Shown: positions 1-11,374, numbered from the stretch's first letter. The stretch: DNA of 64,000 bases from Protopterus annectens (GCF_019279795.1 NC_056744.1:1506325643-1506389642), one strand, 5' to 3'. Made by a program: numbers and translations. The notes: generated by a model from the sequence alone, not told the origin.

Positions 1-205
1 ATTACAGTATCTGTTAGAATGCTGATTAGCAATTCTATTCATAACTCATGATTTTCCTTTTTCAGGATGTTTGAGCATAAAGTATCCAAAAAGAGGCTTA
101 TGTAGATTTATTTATTGACCTGGCATTATAAAAGATATAACTGTGTACTGCAAAACTTGTAAACAGTTTAAAAATGTTGGTACGGTAGAAAATAAAGATA
201 GGGTA
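1..205. other. Flank with no recognised feature
   Basis: This is AT-rich sequence to the left of the Gypsy LTR. No coding or repeat structure was recognised in it. Confidence 0.5.
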
Positions 206-469
206 TGTTACTCGTCTTGTACATACTAATAAGACAAAGGGGCTTGGGTGTTCATTTAAGTAGTTTATTGCATAAAAACAAATCAGGATGGATGGCAGAA
301 ACATTAAACTTAAACAAACTATCTAACTGACTGACTACTACACACATGCATGCTTTCACTCTGGCTGATCAATCAAAATGGCAATCTTGCTTGCACGTGC
401 TCAGTACTTATATCCACTTGCCCACTGAGTGGAAGCTTCTTAAAGGTATATCACACACTCTGATCTACC
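206..469 (-). repeat. 3' LTR of the Gypsy element
   Basis: It shares long stretches with 5448-5683, including the segment around TTCATTTAARTAGTTTATTG and the segment around AAAGGTATATCACACACTCT. It starts at TGTTACTC and its right edge lies beside a CT-rich tract. It carries about 28 bp more than the other LTR near 400-430. Confidence 0.85.
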
Positions 470-481
470 TCCTCACTCTTT
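470..481 (-). other. Polypurine tract of the Gypsy element
   Basis: The plus strand reads TCCTCACTCTTT directly inside the left LTR, so the element strand is purine-rich. This is the usual site of plus-strand priming, just upstream of a 3' LTR. Confidence 0.6.
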
Positions 482-820
482 ACTGACCTGTTTCATATAG
501 GCAATGACATTTGAATAGGCAAGCAATTATACAAACAGTAATAAACAAAACAACAGTCATGTCCATGTTGTCATGTATCTGGAACTAGGTCTGGAAATGC
601 AACCTGATCTCATAATGTAATAGTTGGGACTGGGATTATCAACAAGGACAGTCACCGAGGAATGTTTTACTTCAGGACTTTCAGGAATTTTCTCAGGAGA
701 AGGGATTGCCAACAGAATGCGCTCTGTAACAGGAACATTGAACAAGTCACTCTAAGAATTAGCGTATGTGTCACAGGCAAGATGCTGTAACACTGGCTCA
801 GACAAATAAATGTTCTGATT

Positions 821-1680
821 CTACCTAAATTCCATTCCTTGTGATTCCACAATGTATGATCTGAGCTCTTGACACAAACTTTTCACAAATCCGATGTGAT
901 CAAAACCTTTTGATATCTTCATCCTCACTATCCCTCTTTCTTTTAATGAACACAGTGGTTTGCTGGTCTTATCATAGTAGGACGTCTGGGACAAACACTT
1001 TTTCAACAATTGGGTCTTCATTGCTTTGTTGTTTTTAGCACATGGATCCAATAAATTGCTACTGATTGGTTATGTGGTTCAAGTTTTTCTTGACATAAGT
1101 CTCTGGGCAGGTGAACCAAGATGAATATCGCATGGAATGTTTCTGAGATTTAGCAAGTTTAGAAAAACATTGGTATTGTCATGTTTGGATTTCTTTAACA
1201 GCTGTTTTGCACTTTGAGCTGCAAGTTCAGCCAAACTGTTTGACCGCAGGTACTCAAGACTACTCATAATATGAACAAAGCCCAATGTTTCTGCAAATTT
1301 CTTGAACTGCTGCCTTGTAAACTGTGCACCATTGTCTGAAATAACTGTGCAGATTACCATGGACACATGTGACAGTACTGGATGTTAGGTTAGGAAGTAG
1401 GTTAATCTTGAACCAATTTGAATAAGAGTCCACTAATACCAAGAAATTTTGACCATTCCACTCAAAGATATCATTGGCTACTGTCAACCAAGGTAGTTCA
1501 GGAATCTGGCTTAACTTAAGTGGTACTTTTTGTTGACGTGGCTTTGTACTATTACATACTGAAGAAGATTAAAGGACTTTCTTGATATCTTTCGACATAA
1601 GAAAACCAAAATACTAGTTTTCTCACTCTTCTTTTGGTAGAGTCAGTTCCCGGGTGGCCATGAGGCAAGATGTTAATGTA
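821..1680 (-). pseudogene. Gypsy integrase remnant
   Basis: This is the decayed integrase domain of the Gypsy pol gene. Reading from the high-coordinate end there is a broken zinc-binding and linker region (about 1500-1680). Next comes the core start near 1487 with a segment reading NGQNFLVLVDSYSNW, which holds the first catalytic Asp. A second core block near 1340 reads SDNGAQFTRQQF and holds the second catalytic Asp. Near 1240 the usual SNGLAE motif reads SNSLAE and keeps the Glu. The C-terminal piece (821-1051) ends in RSYIVESQGMEFR, typical of Gypsy integrase tails. The parts lie in different frames with several stops. It is not functional. Confidence 0.85.
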
Positions 1681-2509
1681 CTCTTGTAAGGATTTTAGAA
1701 AAATCACTTTTGGACCTTTCATGATGATACCATTGTCTTACAAAATCCCATCTCTGTGTGGAAAATAATGCTGCATATCTATTGGTAAACAAGATTGTTC
1801 TGATGGCCATCCTCAACTGATAGAGGTTAAGCTTCTGGAGAATTGGTTCAGAAACTGTGTGAGTTCTAAGTTTATCAAGATGCGTGAAAAAAGAATTTCT
1901 CACTTCCATGGCTTCAGAATCAAGTTGCTGATTTTCATGGTTTTCTTTGGTTTTCCTGGGTGATCAGGATAAGGTATCAACAAGATAAAGAAGTTTGCCT
2001 TTTGTGTAAACAAGATTGACATTGTACTTTTGCAGTTTGAGCATCTTGCATTGCAATCTGTCAGGAGCTGTGTGCATTGGCTTATTCAAAATAGTGATTA
2101 GAAGTTGGTGGTTAGTTTCTATCTGGATAGGTCATCCATAAATACAACCACAAAACTTCGAATATGCAAACACAATTGCCAGAAGCTCTTTCTCAATCTG
2201 GGTATACTGCATCTCAGTCTGGGTTAGAGTTCTCAATGCATAGGTTACTGGTCTACCTTCTTGAAGAATGACTGCACCTAGACCAAGCTTTGAAGATTCA
2301 CAGGAAAGAGTAACTGGTTTGTGAATATCATAGTAGTGTAGAGTTGGTGGACTAGCAATTTTCTGTTTCAGGGCATCAAATACTCTTTGGTGTTGTTCTG
2401 ACCATGAGCAAATTGCATTTTTGTGTGTCAGTTCTCTTAGCGGTGTGAAAAGCTGACAGAAATCTGGAATGAATTTGCATAAAGTTGACCATGCCAAGAA
2501 AAAAAACAT
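1681..2509 (-). pseudogene. Gypsy RNase H and linker remnant
   Basis: The fragment at 2132-2509 reads through the RT-RNase H connection (FTPLRELTHKNAICSWSEQH) into an RNase H-like block with VTLSCESSKLGLGAVI and QIEKELLAIVFA. This is the order seen in Ty3/Gypsy pol. The usual Asp of the DAS motif at the start of RNase H reads CESS here, so a catalytic residue appears lost. A downstream linker fragment (1673-1909) separates it from the integrase. Stops interrupt the frame. Confidence 0.8.
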
Positions 2510-3190
2510 TGTAAGGCTTGGACATTGTCTGGAGCTGGCATCTCAAGAACTGCTGTTTGCTTGGAAGGATTTTGTCGTAAGCCTGAATTGGTAAACAAAT
2601 GACCAACATAAGTAACTTCTCTTAGCCTGAATTTGCACTTCTGAGGATTTAGCTTAAGATTCACTTCACATGCTATTTCCAGAACTTTCTTGAGGTTTCT
2701 ATTATGTTCAACTTCACTATTGCCTCTTACAAGAATATCATGTACTGTAATAGCCCATGGATAGCCAAAAAAATTGTTCCACACACGCTGAAAAACTTCA
2801 CTGGAAGAATTTATTCCAAATGGCATTCTTAGAAATCTGTATGTCCCAAATAGCATACTAAATGTGGTGAGGAATGAAGATTTTTGATCAAGCAAAATTT
2901 GACAAAATGAACTCTGCATCTACGACAGAAAAAACAGTAACATTTGGCATGAGAACTGCAAACTCCTTAACTTACGATGATGAGGCCTTTTTAATTAAGT
3001 CTCTTGGATCAATACATATTCTGATATCATCTGAGCTTTTCTTGTGAACTACTACCATGGAAGATGCCCATTCAATCAGTTCTTCTACTGGACAAATTAC
3101 TCCTAGCTGCACCATTTTGTCTTGCTCGGCCTTGCTCTGTTCTGCATAGTTGCTGGAACATTCCATGCTGGTCTGTTAACTGGGCTCACC
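2437..3190 (-). pseudogene. Gypsy reverse transcriptase remnant
   Basis: Two frames carry the RT. The N-terminal part (2972-3166) reads KMVQLGVICPVEELIEWASS and then RICIDPRDL, the fingers region of Gypsy RTs. The second part (2437-2919) has RFLRMPFGINSSSEVFQR, then the active-site block, then KCKFRLREVTYVGHL. The active-site block reads VHDIL, where family members have a Y-x-D-D box, so one catalytic Asp is replaced by His. A stop and a frameshift lie between the two parts (about 2920-2972). The enzyme is dead. Confidence 0.88.
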
Positions 3191-3479
3191 TCTGGGTCTA
3201 ACTTCATGGAGTACACAGCTGGTAGTTTGCCTGTAAAAATGTCATACTCAGGAAGAAAATAGTCTGACCAAAATGGGAGCTCTTGTCATTAAAGCTTACA
3301 TGGTGGACTTCCTTATAAAATGAAAGCAGTCCCATTTCCAAACTGTCTAATAATGACTGCAGTGTCTCTTGACTATGTAAAACTGGAAGTCACAGCTGTT
3401 CCCAGCAGAGTAATGTGAAAGCAGTACTGTGCCTTCAGTTTAAATCTCTTCACCACCATAAGCAACAAGCTTCAAACAT

Positions 3480-3620
3480 TTTGTCAAATCAAGTTGTTCT
3501 GCAGCTTTTACTCTAGCAAATGTTTCTGCTGATATAACATTGCACTTTGAACCAGTATCTACTTTGAGCTCTACAGGACTCCCATTAACCCAGACAGTAC
3601 AAAGGATTTTATTCTTTACT
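3480..3620 (-). pseudogene. Gypsy aspartic protease remnant
   Basis: Translation of the minus strand gives VNGSPVELKVDTGSKCNVIS followed by an Ala/Lys-rich helix. The D-T-G-S motif is the catalytic triad of retrotransposon aspartic proteases. It sits between gag and RT as expected. The surrounding frame is short and contains stops. It is too short for a default ORF listing and was read by eye. Confidence 0.8.
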
Positions 3621-3699
3621 CATAAATGTACTGCATTGACTGTTTCACCAAGCACAGACACACCAACAACATAAGAAGTGGGGTCGCAGCTTTCTAATT

Positions 3700-4623
3700 G
3701 ATTAGCTTGCCTCTTTGAATGCTCTCTTTTAATAAAAGAATGTGCCTTATTTGATTTCCAAATCCTTTTGAAATGATTCCACTTATTGCAAAAATGGTAT
3801 TGCTGAACAAAAGCTAAGGACTTTTCTCATTTGGGCTTGTGAATACCACCTTATGACAGTTGACTATGAGGCTTGCTACAGGTTTTGCTAAGTCACCCCT
3901 GTGCTTTGCTGCTTGTATCTTTAGCCTTGCTGAAGTTGGTCTGGGTTTCATAGGAACCATGGCCTTAGGCCTGTATCTTTTAACCTCATGCTGCCTAGTA
4001 TCTATATTAGCTGTGGAAGGTACGGGAAAGCTTGCTTTCTCATTTGTAAGCATACTTGTGTGCTTTTCTGTAAGCTTGTATATCTGACAAATCTCAGTGG
4101 CCTTGTTTAATATTAAACCACTGTCTCAAAGCACAATCTTTCTCACTGTGTCATTATTACCACCACACACAAGCCTGTCTTTTATCAACTCATCTCTCAA
4201 GTTACCAAATCTGCACATTTTAGCCTCATTTCTCAAGTCAGTAATATATGCTATACAAGTTTCACCAGGCTTTTGATCTCTTGTGTAAAATAAGTGTCTT
4301 TCCATTGCAATATTCGTCTGGGGGCTACATATTTCTCTAAACGTATGTTTTAAGCATTCAGGATGTTCCCATATTTCAGCATGTACCACAATATGGTGGT
4401 CTTCCCTCTATCCTGCAAACACAGCAGATACATGCACCAATGAATGCTCTCTTTCTATGGCTTCTAAACCAACTAAATTAAGCAGAATAAATGCCTTTGT
4501 ACATGCATCATTGTTAGAAAAAGCAGCCTGTCTGAAAATATCATATTCCTGCTCAAACACTCTCCAGTTTTATGCAATATTATCAAACACAAGTGGTGCG
4601 GGTCTGCAAAATCCTTCTGCCAT
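3700..4623 (-). pseudogene. Gypsy gag remnant
   Basis: The reading frame starts at an ATG at 4623-4621 and begins MAEGFCRPAPLVFDN. It continues with NWRVFEQEYDIFRQAAFSNN and LLNLVGLEA, the capsid-like retrotransposon gag pattern. After an in-frame stop near 4408, the part at 4126-4389 carries TRDQKPGETCIAYITDLR and DRLVCGGNND, also gag-family motifs. The C-terminal basic part (3814-4053) is rich in Lys and Arg. At least two in-frame stops are present. A 245 bp MITE lies 10 bp upstream of the gag start. Confidence 0.85.
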
Positions 4624-4632
4624 GCCAACAAA

Positions 4633-4877
4633 GGGTCTATATCATAAAACCGAAAAAGCGAGTAATCAAAAACTCGAAAATGGTATAGTGGGGGGCTGCG
4701 GCCCCCACACCCCCCACTAAATATATATTCCTACTCCAAGATCACACTACAGTGAGAAAAGGGCAAATATTCCGATCTTCACTGTACTGCAGTCCCATAA
4801 TACCACTTTTGTGCTTATGATTATTCGCTCATGTGAGCGTTCGAGAGTTTGCCTTTTTGGTTTTCTGACATACACCT
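4633..4877. mobile_element. TIR element of the GGGTCTATAT family, nested in the Gypsy element
   Basis: The left end reads GGGTCTATATCATAAAACCG. The reverse complement of the right end reads AGGTGTATGTCAGAAAACC, an imperfect terminal inverted repeat. Inside lies a GC-rich hairpin-like stretch, GGGGGGCTGCGGCCCCC. The same termini and a similar GC stem recur at 43502-43929, and the termini also at 37728-38326. No clear target-site duplication is left. There is no coding capacity, so it would move only with a transposase supplied elsewhere. Confidence 0.65.
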
Positions 4878-5447
4878 TCCCATAAATTATAGTAAAATGC
4901 AGTCTTGACCCTTGTAATTATGTACGAACATGCACACACACCAGGTACTTGTAATAATGTTCAAATGCACAATAAACTCTTTGAAAGACTGTACTCTATG
5001 AAATATTCTTTATAATGACTGTACTTTGTGAAATAACTGCACTGTAATACTGCACACACTTGCCAAAACTTTGCACACACTAGATATTTTGAATAGCTTT
5101 AGTTAATGCAAAAAAGTAGTGCATTGCAAAAAATGTGATCATTTTCCCTTTATTATACATTGCATGCAATTCAGATAGTGTTTCAAATGTTTTTGTATTT
5201 ATTTTGAATATTTTTATCACTATATCACAGTTTTGGACATTTTGTTTAGAGATTCATTTTGAGCATTCTGAGTGCTTCGTTTTATATTCGTTGTGAAAGA
5301 AATCATTTAAGCAAGTTTTAGTACCTGCAATTTGTTTCTGACCTGTTTGTGAGTAATTTGAACAGTAGGGATGATCTGCTCATGTATATTTCTCCATTTC
5401 TAACCAGTTGCCTCATGGCTGTGACTCTGGATCCCATTGTGACACCG
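4878..5447 (-). other. Gypsy 5' untranslated region
   Basis: This lies between the 5' LTR and gag. No coding sequence was seen. A short stretch near 5430-5440, reading TGGGATCCAGAG on the element strand about 8 nt inside the LTR, might be the tRNA primer site, but the match to a particular tRNA could not be tested. Confidence 0.4.
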
Positions 5448-5683
5448 TGTCACTCATCTTGTACATATAAGATGAAGAGGCCTGGATGTTCATTTAAATA
5501 GTTTATTGCATACAAACACATCAAGATGGATGGAAAGAACATTAAACGTATACTATCTAACATACTGACTGCTACACACGTTCATGCTTTCACTCTGGCT
5601 GCTCACTCAAAATGGCACTCTTGTTTGCACGTGCCCGCTGACTGGAATGCTTCTTAAAGGTATATCACACACTCTGATGTACA
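5448..5683 (-). repeat. 5' LTR of the Gypsy element
   Basis: It starts TGTCACTC and ends TGATGTACA, so on the element strand it runs TGTACATCA...GAGTGACA. It aligns along its length with 206-469. Confidence 0.85.
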
Positions 5684-6739
5684 GAGTGTTCCTAAATAAT
5701 AGACCACCATGTATATTGTAGTGCTCATTTCTGAATAACCGCTATTTAGTGACTGGCTGTGTTCTGGCACAGTGCAAATATGTATTGCATGTATGGTACT
5801 AGTAGGTATTTAGAGTTCAGCATTGCAAAGCTTCATCATTTTGACCTGTCAAGATTTTGCATTTTCTTTTATGAATTTAAGTGCACCAGTATTCGATAAG
5901 TTTTCATGTACTGCAATGATCCAGGCAACCCATCTGTACAATATCTATGGCAGTAGAGCTTTGTAAGTCTATTCTTAGAAAATCTAAAACATCAGCCACA
6001 TATGGTATTTGATGAAACAAGCTAAAGAACAACATAAGTTAGACTCATGCAGGACTGTAATTATTACATCAGCCTTAACACTCAAGTGATATCCAAAGTT
6101 CCATATGAAAACTAGAAAACATGACCAACACTGGTCTATCACTTATTAACATGTAACTACTATCAAGTGTGTATGTCCTGTAATACTGTACCCAAAGTCT
6201 ACAGGTGAGTGCATACTATACACTTAGGTGCAGCAAGTTTGTCAACGATACTTGTAAACAGCACACTATGGTTCTATACCTTAAATCAATAGTCAGTGGT
6301 GCTGTCTGGTTCATACTTAAATCATTTACTCCATTGGCATATGATAGTCACAGCCACAATTGCATTAGTGTTAGCAGTTATATCTTTGCCACCAGGAATT
6401 TATTGCTGTAGCCTCTGGAATATCACCACAGTTCCTGACAACAAGCACCTGACATTTGCATAAATCATGCATACATCATTGCAAGGGTTTAAGCCCCTTT
6501 ATCACTGCTTAATGGTACATGTTTCTCCTTCAGAAATAAAAACATGGAACCTGTTAGCACCTGTATAACTAGAGATAAACATGTCAAATGCAAAGCATCA
6601 CTGATTGTAGCCTACCTTAAATGAGGCCCTGCTGGAATGATTTGTCTGTAGTTCGTAAGTAAATGGTACTCTTTTGTGATGTTTATGAAATTTAGCCACC
6701 TCAATCAGTATGGATTATGAAGAAGGCTGATGGTCATTG
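5684..6739. other. Non-coding stretch
   Basis: This is AT-rich sequence with no open frame resembling a known protein. Neither TIRs nor LTRs were seen. Confidence 0.4.
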
Positions 6740-6995
6740 AAATGGCATTTTATTAAAAACTTTTTTCCCACCCCAAAAACCCCCTTTTAAAAAACCTTTT
6801 TTTTAAAATTTAAATTTTTTTATGCTGCCCTGGCTGCCAAAAACCCCCTTTTCTTTTTTTTTAAAGGGGAGGGAGTCCCCAATTCAAGGGGGGGCCCCCA
6901 AATGGGGAAGAGGGTTTTTTGGGGGGGGGGGGGGGGGAAAAAAAAAAACAAAAAGGGGAAAATAAAATAATTTTTAAAAAAAATTTTTGCATTGG
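6740..6995. other. Homopolymer-inflated, probably erroneous sequence
   Basis: This stretch is built of long runs of A, C, G and T, including about 17 G followed by about 11 A near 6921-6948. The words TATGCTGCCCTGGCTGCCAAA in it match TACGCTGCCCTGGGTGCCAAA at about 46947 in repeat copy B, and both lead into the same shared repeat. The flanks here look like the copy B sequence with its homopolymers stretched, so a consensus or base-calling fault is the likeliest explanation. Confidence 0.65.
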
Positions 6996-7955
6996 CTGCA
7001 TGACAGCTTACTTAATATCTAGATGGAAACAAAAATGTTGTGAGGCATGAAAAATAAATTACTTTTTAAATACATTACTGGAATGCCAGTCAAAATCATG
7101 TATAAGCAAAACAAGCAGCACTCAACTCAAACCCTTCTCCTTGCTGCAGTTCTAATTATAATTTATATTCAGTTTATTAAAGTACCAAGTAACATGCTGA
7201 AAGTAGAATCTCTGTGATCCCCCACTTTAAAAATGTTTCTTATCCAAAAAATACCTGCTGCCTGACAACTATCTACTTGTTTCACGGGGAAAACATGATC
7301 AAAGTAAAAAATAAAAATCAAACAAGAAACAAGCTCAAGATACATTGCTTAAAGGATTACAGTACAGGTTATGGACCACACATGATTGGCATTCTGTTTA
7401 GTTTACGGGTAAAGCCTGTAGAGATGACTGGAAGTCTCAAACAAGTGTAAAGAGCTTCTTAAAATAATGTAATCCTGTCCTTTATTACAAATACTGTCAT
7501 ATGCATTTCAATACCCAACGCTTATACATTATCTAGTTATGTAAGTATTCTCTGCATGGCAACAACAGAAAGGCTTTCAGTGTTGGCATTTCTTTAATGG
7601 TATGCTTATTAAAGCTTACTTGCATATTATGATCTCAGACAAGCTTACCTGATGGTCATTAAAGCATTGCTACTTAAACACAGAGCAACAGGCACTTTCT
7701 AAGTAATAAGCATAAATCAACAGTACAAAAATATGACAGAAACCAGACCATTCTGCAAAATCAAGAACAGATGAAAAGCCACTGTAGTACTTGTGTCTAC
7801 CTTGGATGGGGGGATACCCTGCACATTTACACTGCATAACTGCTCCTTGCCTTGCTTGGACACATCCAGAGTCACTACATGGGGGAGTGGGGTGCAACAA
7901 GTATTTCACAATTTGAAATGTCTCTGGCTGATGTCTCTGGCCCTGACACATTTGT

Positions 7956-8496
7956 CATACTTCTCAACCTCAGAGCAAGAAGTCTGGACAAAGCCATACA
8001 CAGAAGTGGGGCAATGGCCTAAAAATAAGGACAATTTTTAAATATTGCTCTTATAAACTTAGAAAGATAATAGAATAGTAGGTCTTGCATTAGTATGAAT
8101 TTTCTGAAGGATATGAAATCTGAAACTCAAATGTCTGTCATTATTTTCTAACTTCAGTCTTTAATGATTTGCCACTAATTTGCCAAAAAAAACACAATTT
8201 TATGAAAAATGGACCAAACATGTGATGCAAAAATATAAAATAGCCAGACAATACAGCTGGGAACCTGTCAAAGAAGGGACACTTTTTTAATATTAGTACT
8301 ACTAACTTGAGCAGCTGACAAAATAAAAGACTCTACATGCATTTCTGAAATAAAAGTAATCTATAACTCTGATTATTACAGTTATTTCTTAATTGTAAAC
8401 CCTCCATGTTTTCTTCCAAAATTGCTATTTTGCAGAGAGAGGGATTATTAGGGGAAACAGCATTTGAGCCAAATTTGGGGACAGTTGAGAGGTTTG
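7956..8496 (+). mobile_element. hAT-like MITE (CATACCTCTCAAC family) in copy A
   Basis: It opens CATACTTCTCAACCTCAGAG and ends GTTGAGAGGTTTG, the inverted-repeat termini of the family. Internal words such as GATTTGCCACTAATTTGCC are shared with 18061-18379. At 541 bp it is longer than the 295-320 bp members and may hold extra sequence. No target-site duplication was seen. Confidence 0.6.
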
Positions 8497-8530
8497 GCTA
8501 TGCCCTAATTCTATAAAGCAATTTATTTTT

Positions 8531-8828
8531 GCTTGCCTCTCGACCTGTTAATGCAATAAATCTGGACAAGGCCAAATATATAGGGGAACATATAAACAGT
8601 ATAAAAATTGCTCTTGTATGACAAACTGAGACAGTTGATGAGATAACAGGTCTTACTTTAGCAGCCATTTTTTCTATGAGGTTATGATCCTGAAACTCAG
8701 TGTGTCATTATTTAGTGACTTAATTCTAAATGATTTTCAAGAAAACCACAGGTACATGAGGAACAAATAAAAGGCAGAACTAAAAATCTATTAAATTCTG
8801 TTGAAAATCTGGACAGTTGGGAGGTATA
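8531..8828 (+). mobile_element. hAT-like MITE, second copy in repeat A
   Basis: It starts GCTTGCCTCTCGACC and ends AGTTGGGAGGTATA. Its inside follows the family order: AAATCTGGACAAGGCC, AACAGGTCTTACTTTAGCA, GAAACTCAGTGTGTCATTAT, then GAAAATCTGGACAGTTG. Its partner in copy B is 52795-53077. Confidence 0.6.
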
Positions 8829-9102
8829 GTTCAGCTGGGGGCTTTGTCTTTGAGGTTCGCTTTTCCCCCTCACAAAATCATGATTGAATGGGTCCTCCCC
8901 TGCAGCCATTCCATGATCCATTACTTGGCTATTTCACTCCATTTATAAACACTAAAATGTGCTGTCTTCTTCCTCTAGCAATGATTTGGTTCATTTGAAA
9001 GTTTTATTTTGTTTACAGCATGAAGCACTAAGACATCTGCTCAACAAAAGCAATGCAATATCACAATAAAAACAGACTGAGCATTAAAACTTCTCTGCCC
9101 TT

Positions 9103-10170
9103 GAGCTCACATTCACTGAAACAGCATTAAACCCACATTCAAAGAAAATACATTTTGTCAGTAGCAGATAAAGATTAACTTTGGGCTGTTTTCAAATCAT
9201 AGGCCTTACATAAGAAACATACATGTGCTCTGTATTCTTCCTGGTGTACTAAAATTATATTCCTTGTGCAGCCTGTGAGTACAGTTGTGGGAGACGGAAT
9301 CATTTTAAATTTATTGTTTGGGACATTTTCCAGTAAACAAAACAAGTAAAGAACTTTCCAATGACAAAAACTACCCAATTCAGAACATTTCAAAATCATG
9401 TAAGTCTACTCAACCTTCTACAGTCCACCAGTATCAGTAAATATGCAATCTCTGAAGTAGTAAAGTCAATAAATAATTCGTACATTAAAATCTACCAGCA
9501 ATAGAGGAGTTGCTGCTAACAAACAACTTTATATGTCATTGTTTATTCATCTACAAATAAAGTGCTTACGGCCTTATCAGGAATAAATTGCCTATGTTAT
9601 GCATTAAAAAAAATGATAAGCTAGTAATATACGCCAGTAGGGACTGTAGCTGGCAAACATAACAGGTTCATAGTTGCTACTCCTAGGTATCTTGCCAAAA
9701 GAGACTTGCAGTATCCACCCACTTTACAACAGTACAGTATCAGCAATGCATCTATCTACTCTGGGAGTGAGACCTACAGCCTTCTGCATCAAAGCAAGTA
9801 CATTACCTGTTGTGCTGTGTGTGTAATCTGACAGAGCTCACAATAACAACACTAAGTTTTATTCCCTGTAAGCTCTCAGCTCCTTATAAAATCTACTCCA
9901 GCAGTTGTATCACTGAACTTTGCAGCACAAGAAATCTGGAAAAGCCAAAATTTATTGGGGGGCAAAAGCCAAAAACCAGGGACATTTTAAACATGCTTGT
10001 ATAATATTTGGAGAAAGTTAGCTAGAATAAAAATGCTGTGTGCACCATATACATTTCACTGCCATCTTTAACCAGGACCCTGTGCAAAACGATCGGAGAA
10101 ACATACCACACTATGCCAAGTCAGCTGTTTGTAAAGAGAGAAGATAAACCAGAAATGGCTGCCATTTAGT
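9103..10170. other. Non-coding stretch
   Basis: No recognisable gene or repeat boundary was seen. The open frames present are short and have no family signature. Confidence 0.4.
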
Positions 10171-10441
10171 GAATTCAGTTCTCAACGCAGCATCAACCTC
10201 TTGGCACAAAACACCTGAACAAAAACCAATAATGGAAGTACGGCCACAAACATATTCAATGAATTCAGTTCTCACATAGCTCTCAACCTCTTCAGCAAAA
10301 AACATGTGGAACCAAAGCCAGTAATGGGAGGGAATACAGCCCCAAAACATTCAATGAATTCAGTTCTCACCATAGCTAACTCTCAACCGTAGCACAAAAT
10401 ACCTGGGCAAAGCCAATAATGTGGAAATACAATCCCAAAAA
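10171..10441. repeat. Tandem repeat, three units of about 90 bp, derived from a MITE end
   Basis: The word GAATTCAGTT begins units at 10171, 10261 and 10356, giving periods of 90 and 95 bp. Each unit contains a version of CTCAACCTC...GCAAAAAAC...CCAAAGCCA...GGAA, which matches the first 80-90 bp of the CATACCTCTCAAC MITE family. After the third unit the sequence continues into the rest of a degraded MITE (about 10441-10565). Confidence 0.7.
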
Positions 10442-10564
10442 TAGGGACAAATTTCAAATATCCATGTTATAAACTTAGACAACTGCTAGAATAAACAGCT
10501 TTGTGTTACCATGTACTTTCTGAAGAATATGAAGTCTGAAATTCAAATGCCTGTTATTTTTAAA

Positions 10565-10755
10565 CCTTTAACCAGAAAACTAGTCTGACTTGGAACAAAA
10601 GAAAATCTTCAGCAGAGCAGGGAGAAATGCCAGACACATCTTTGTAAGATGGGAGAACATGCATACACCACACAGAAGGCACCGCAGCCAAGAATCAAAC
10701 CAGAGAACCTGTAGCTGTTAGGCAGCAATGCTACCAGTGCACCACTGACACTGCA
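10565..10755 (-). mobile_element. tRNA-derived SINE, minus strand
   Basis: On the minus strand it opens CAGTGGTGCACTGGTAGCATT, a box A-like region. GGTTTGATTC follows as a box B, then a TTCTGTGTGGTGTATGCATG core and a tail reading CTGCTGAAGATTTTC...CCAAGTCAGAC. The tail matches that of the SINE at 17190-17398. Confidence 0.65.
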
Positions 10756-11374
10756 AGGAAAATGTATACAGAAACCATAGATTTTATGCGGAACAGAACA
10801 AATACGAGGCAAAAAGCTGCACATTGTTTTTAGAAATGGTGGTGGATAGGGAATTCAGATCCTTGCCACCTGCATTCAAGGTACAGGGCTCAATCCTGAG
10901 TATCTCTCCCCCCCACCATTTGTTCTGTCTAGCCACCAGAATATAGCAACTGGGGCATTACCCACTTAAGGTCTGTGCTATGGCAAGCTCAAACACATTA
11001 TAAATAATGTTACTTAATATTTGAATTAATAAACAAAAAAATCCAAGTATGCAGTGAAAACACAATCATAAATAAAAAAAGAAAAAATTTTTCCCAATAA
11101 AGGGCCCCAAAAAATTTTAGGAGTATGACATTAGCAGTAAGATGGAATGACAGGATTGGTTATGTTTTTGTGCTTAAATAATACCAAGCTCTGAGGCTGT
11201 GTAGTGATGTATGAGATTGCACAAGCGGATTTCAATGGAAGAGTCAGGAGGAAGGTCCTACAGGTGAAAGCTGTTAGGGTATGTGATCAGAATTGTAGCT
11301 GATGAGATGCTGACTAGTCCCTGCCAGCAGTATCAAACTAATTTAAGCAGCCACAATCATGAATCATGGCTGGT
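10756..11374. other. Non-coding stretch
   Basis: It holds a C-rich run near 10907 and no identifiable gene. A GGCTCAATCC word near 10889 resembles a tRNA box B, but no box A could be placed. Confidence 0.35.

Larger units (their letters stand above)
206..5683 (-). mobile_element. Degraded Ty3/Gypsy LTR retrotransposon
   Basis: Two similar LTRs bound the element, at 206-469 and 5448-5683, and read TGT...ACA on the minus strand. Between them lie decayed gag, protease, reverse transcriptase, RNase H and integrase remnants in the order of a Gypsy element. A polypyrimidine run abuts the left LTR on the plus strand, which is the polypurine tract of a minus-strand element. The LTRs differ by many substitutions and by a roughly 28 bp indel, and every gene carries stops and frameshifts, so the copy is old and inactive. 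No matching target-site duplication was seen at 201-205 and 5684-5688. The gag and integrase motifs resemble the Mag-like lineage, but that is a judgement by eye. Confidence 0.9.
6996..9102. repeat. Long interspersed repeat, copy A
   Basis: From GCATTGGCTGCATGACAGC this sequence matches 47028-48033 and then 52323-53355 almost throughout, ending at AAAACT(T)CTCTGCCCTT. Copy B is the same repeat split by a LINE. No protein was recognised in it. It contains at least two hAT-like MITE segments, so it may be a composite or a segmental duplication. Confidence 0.8.

Noticed and set aside
201..205. Target-site duplication of the Gypsy element
   Set aside because: The five bases before the left LTR (GGGTA) do not match those after the right LTR (GAGTG).
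10111..10350. 79-codon minus open frame as a small gene
   Set aside because: It is an artefact of the roughly 90 bp tandem repeat and shows no family motif.
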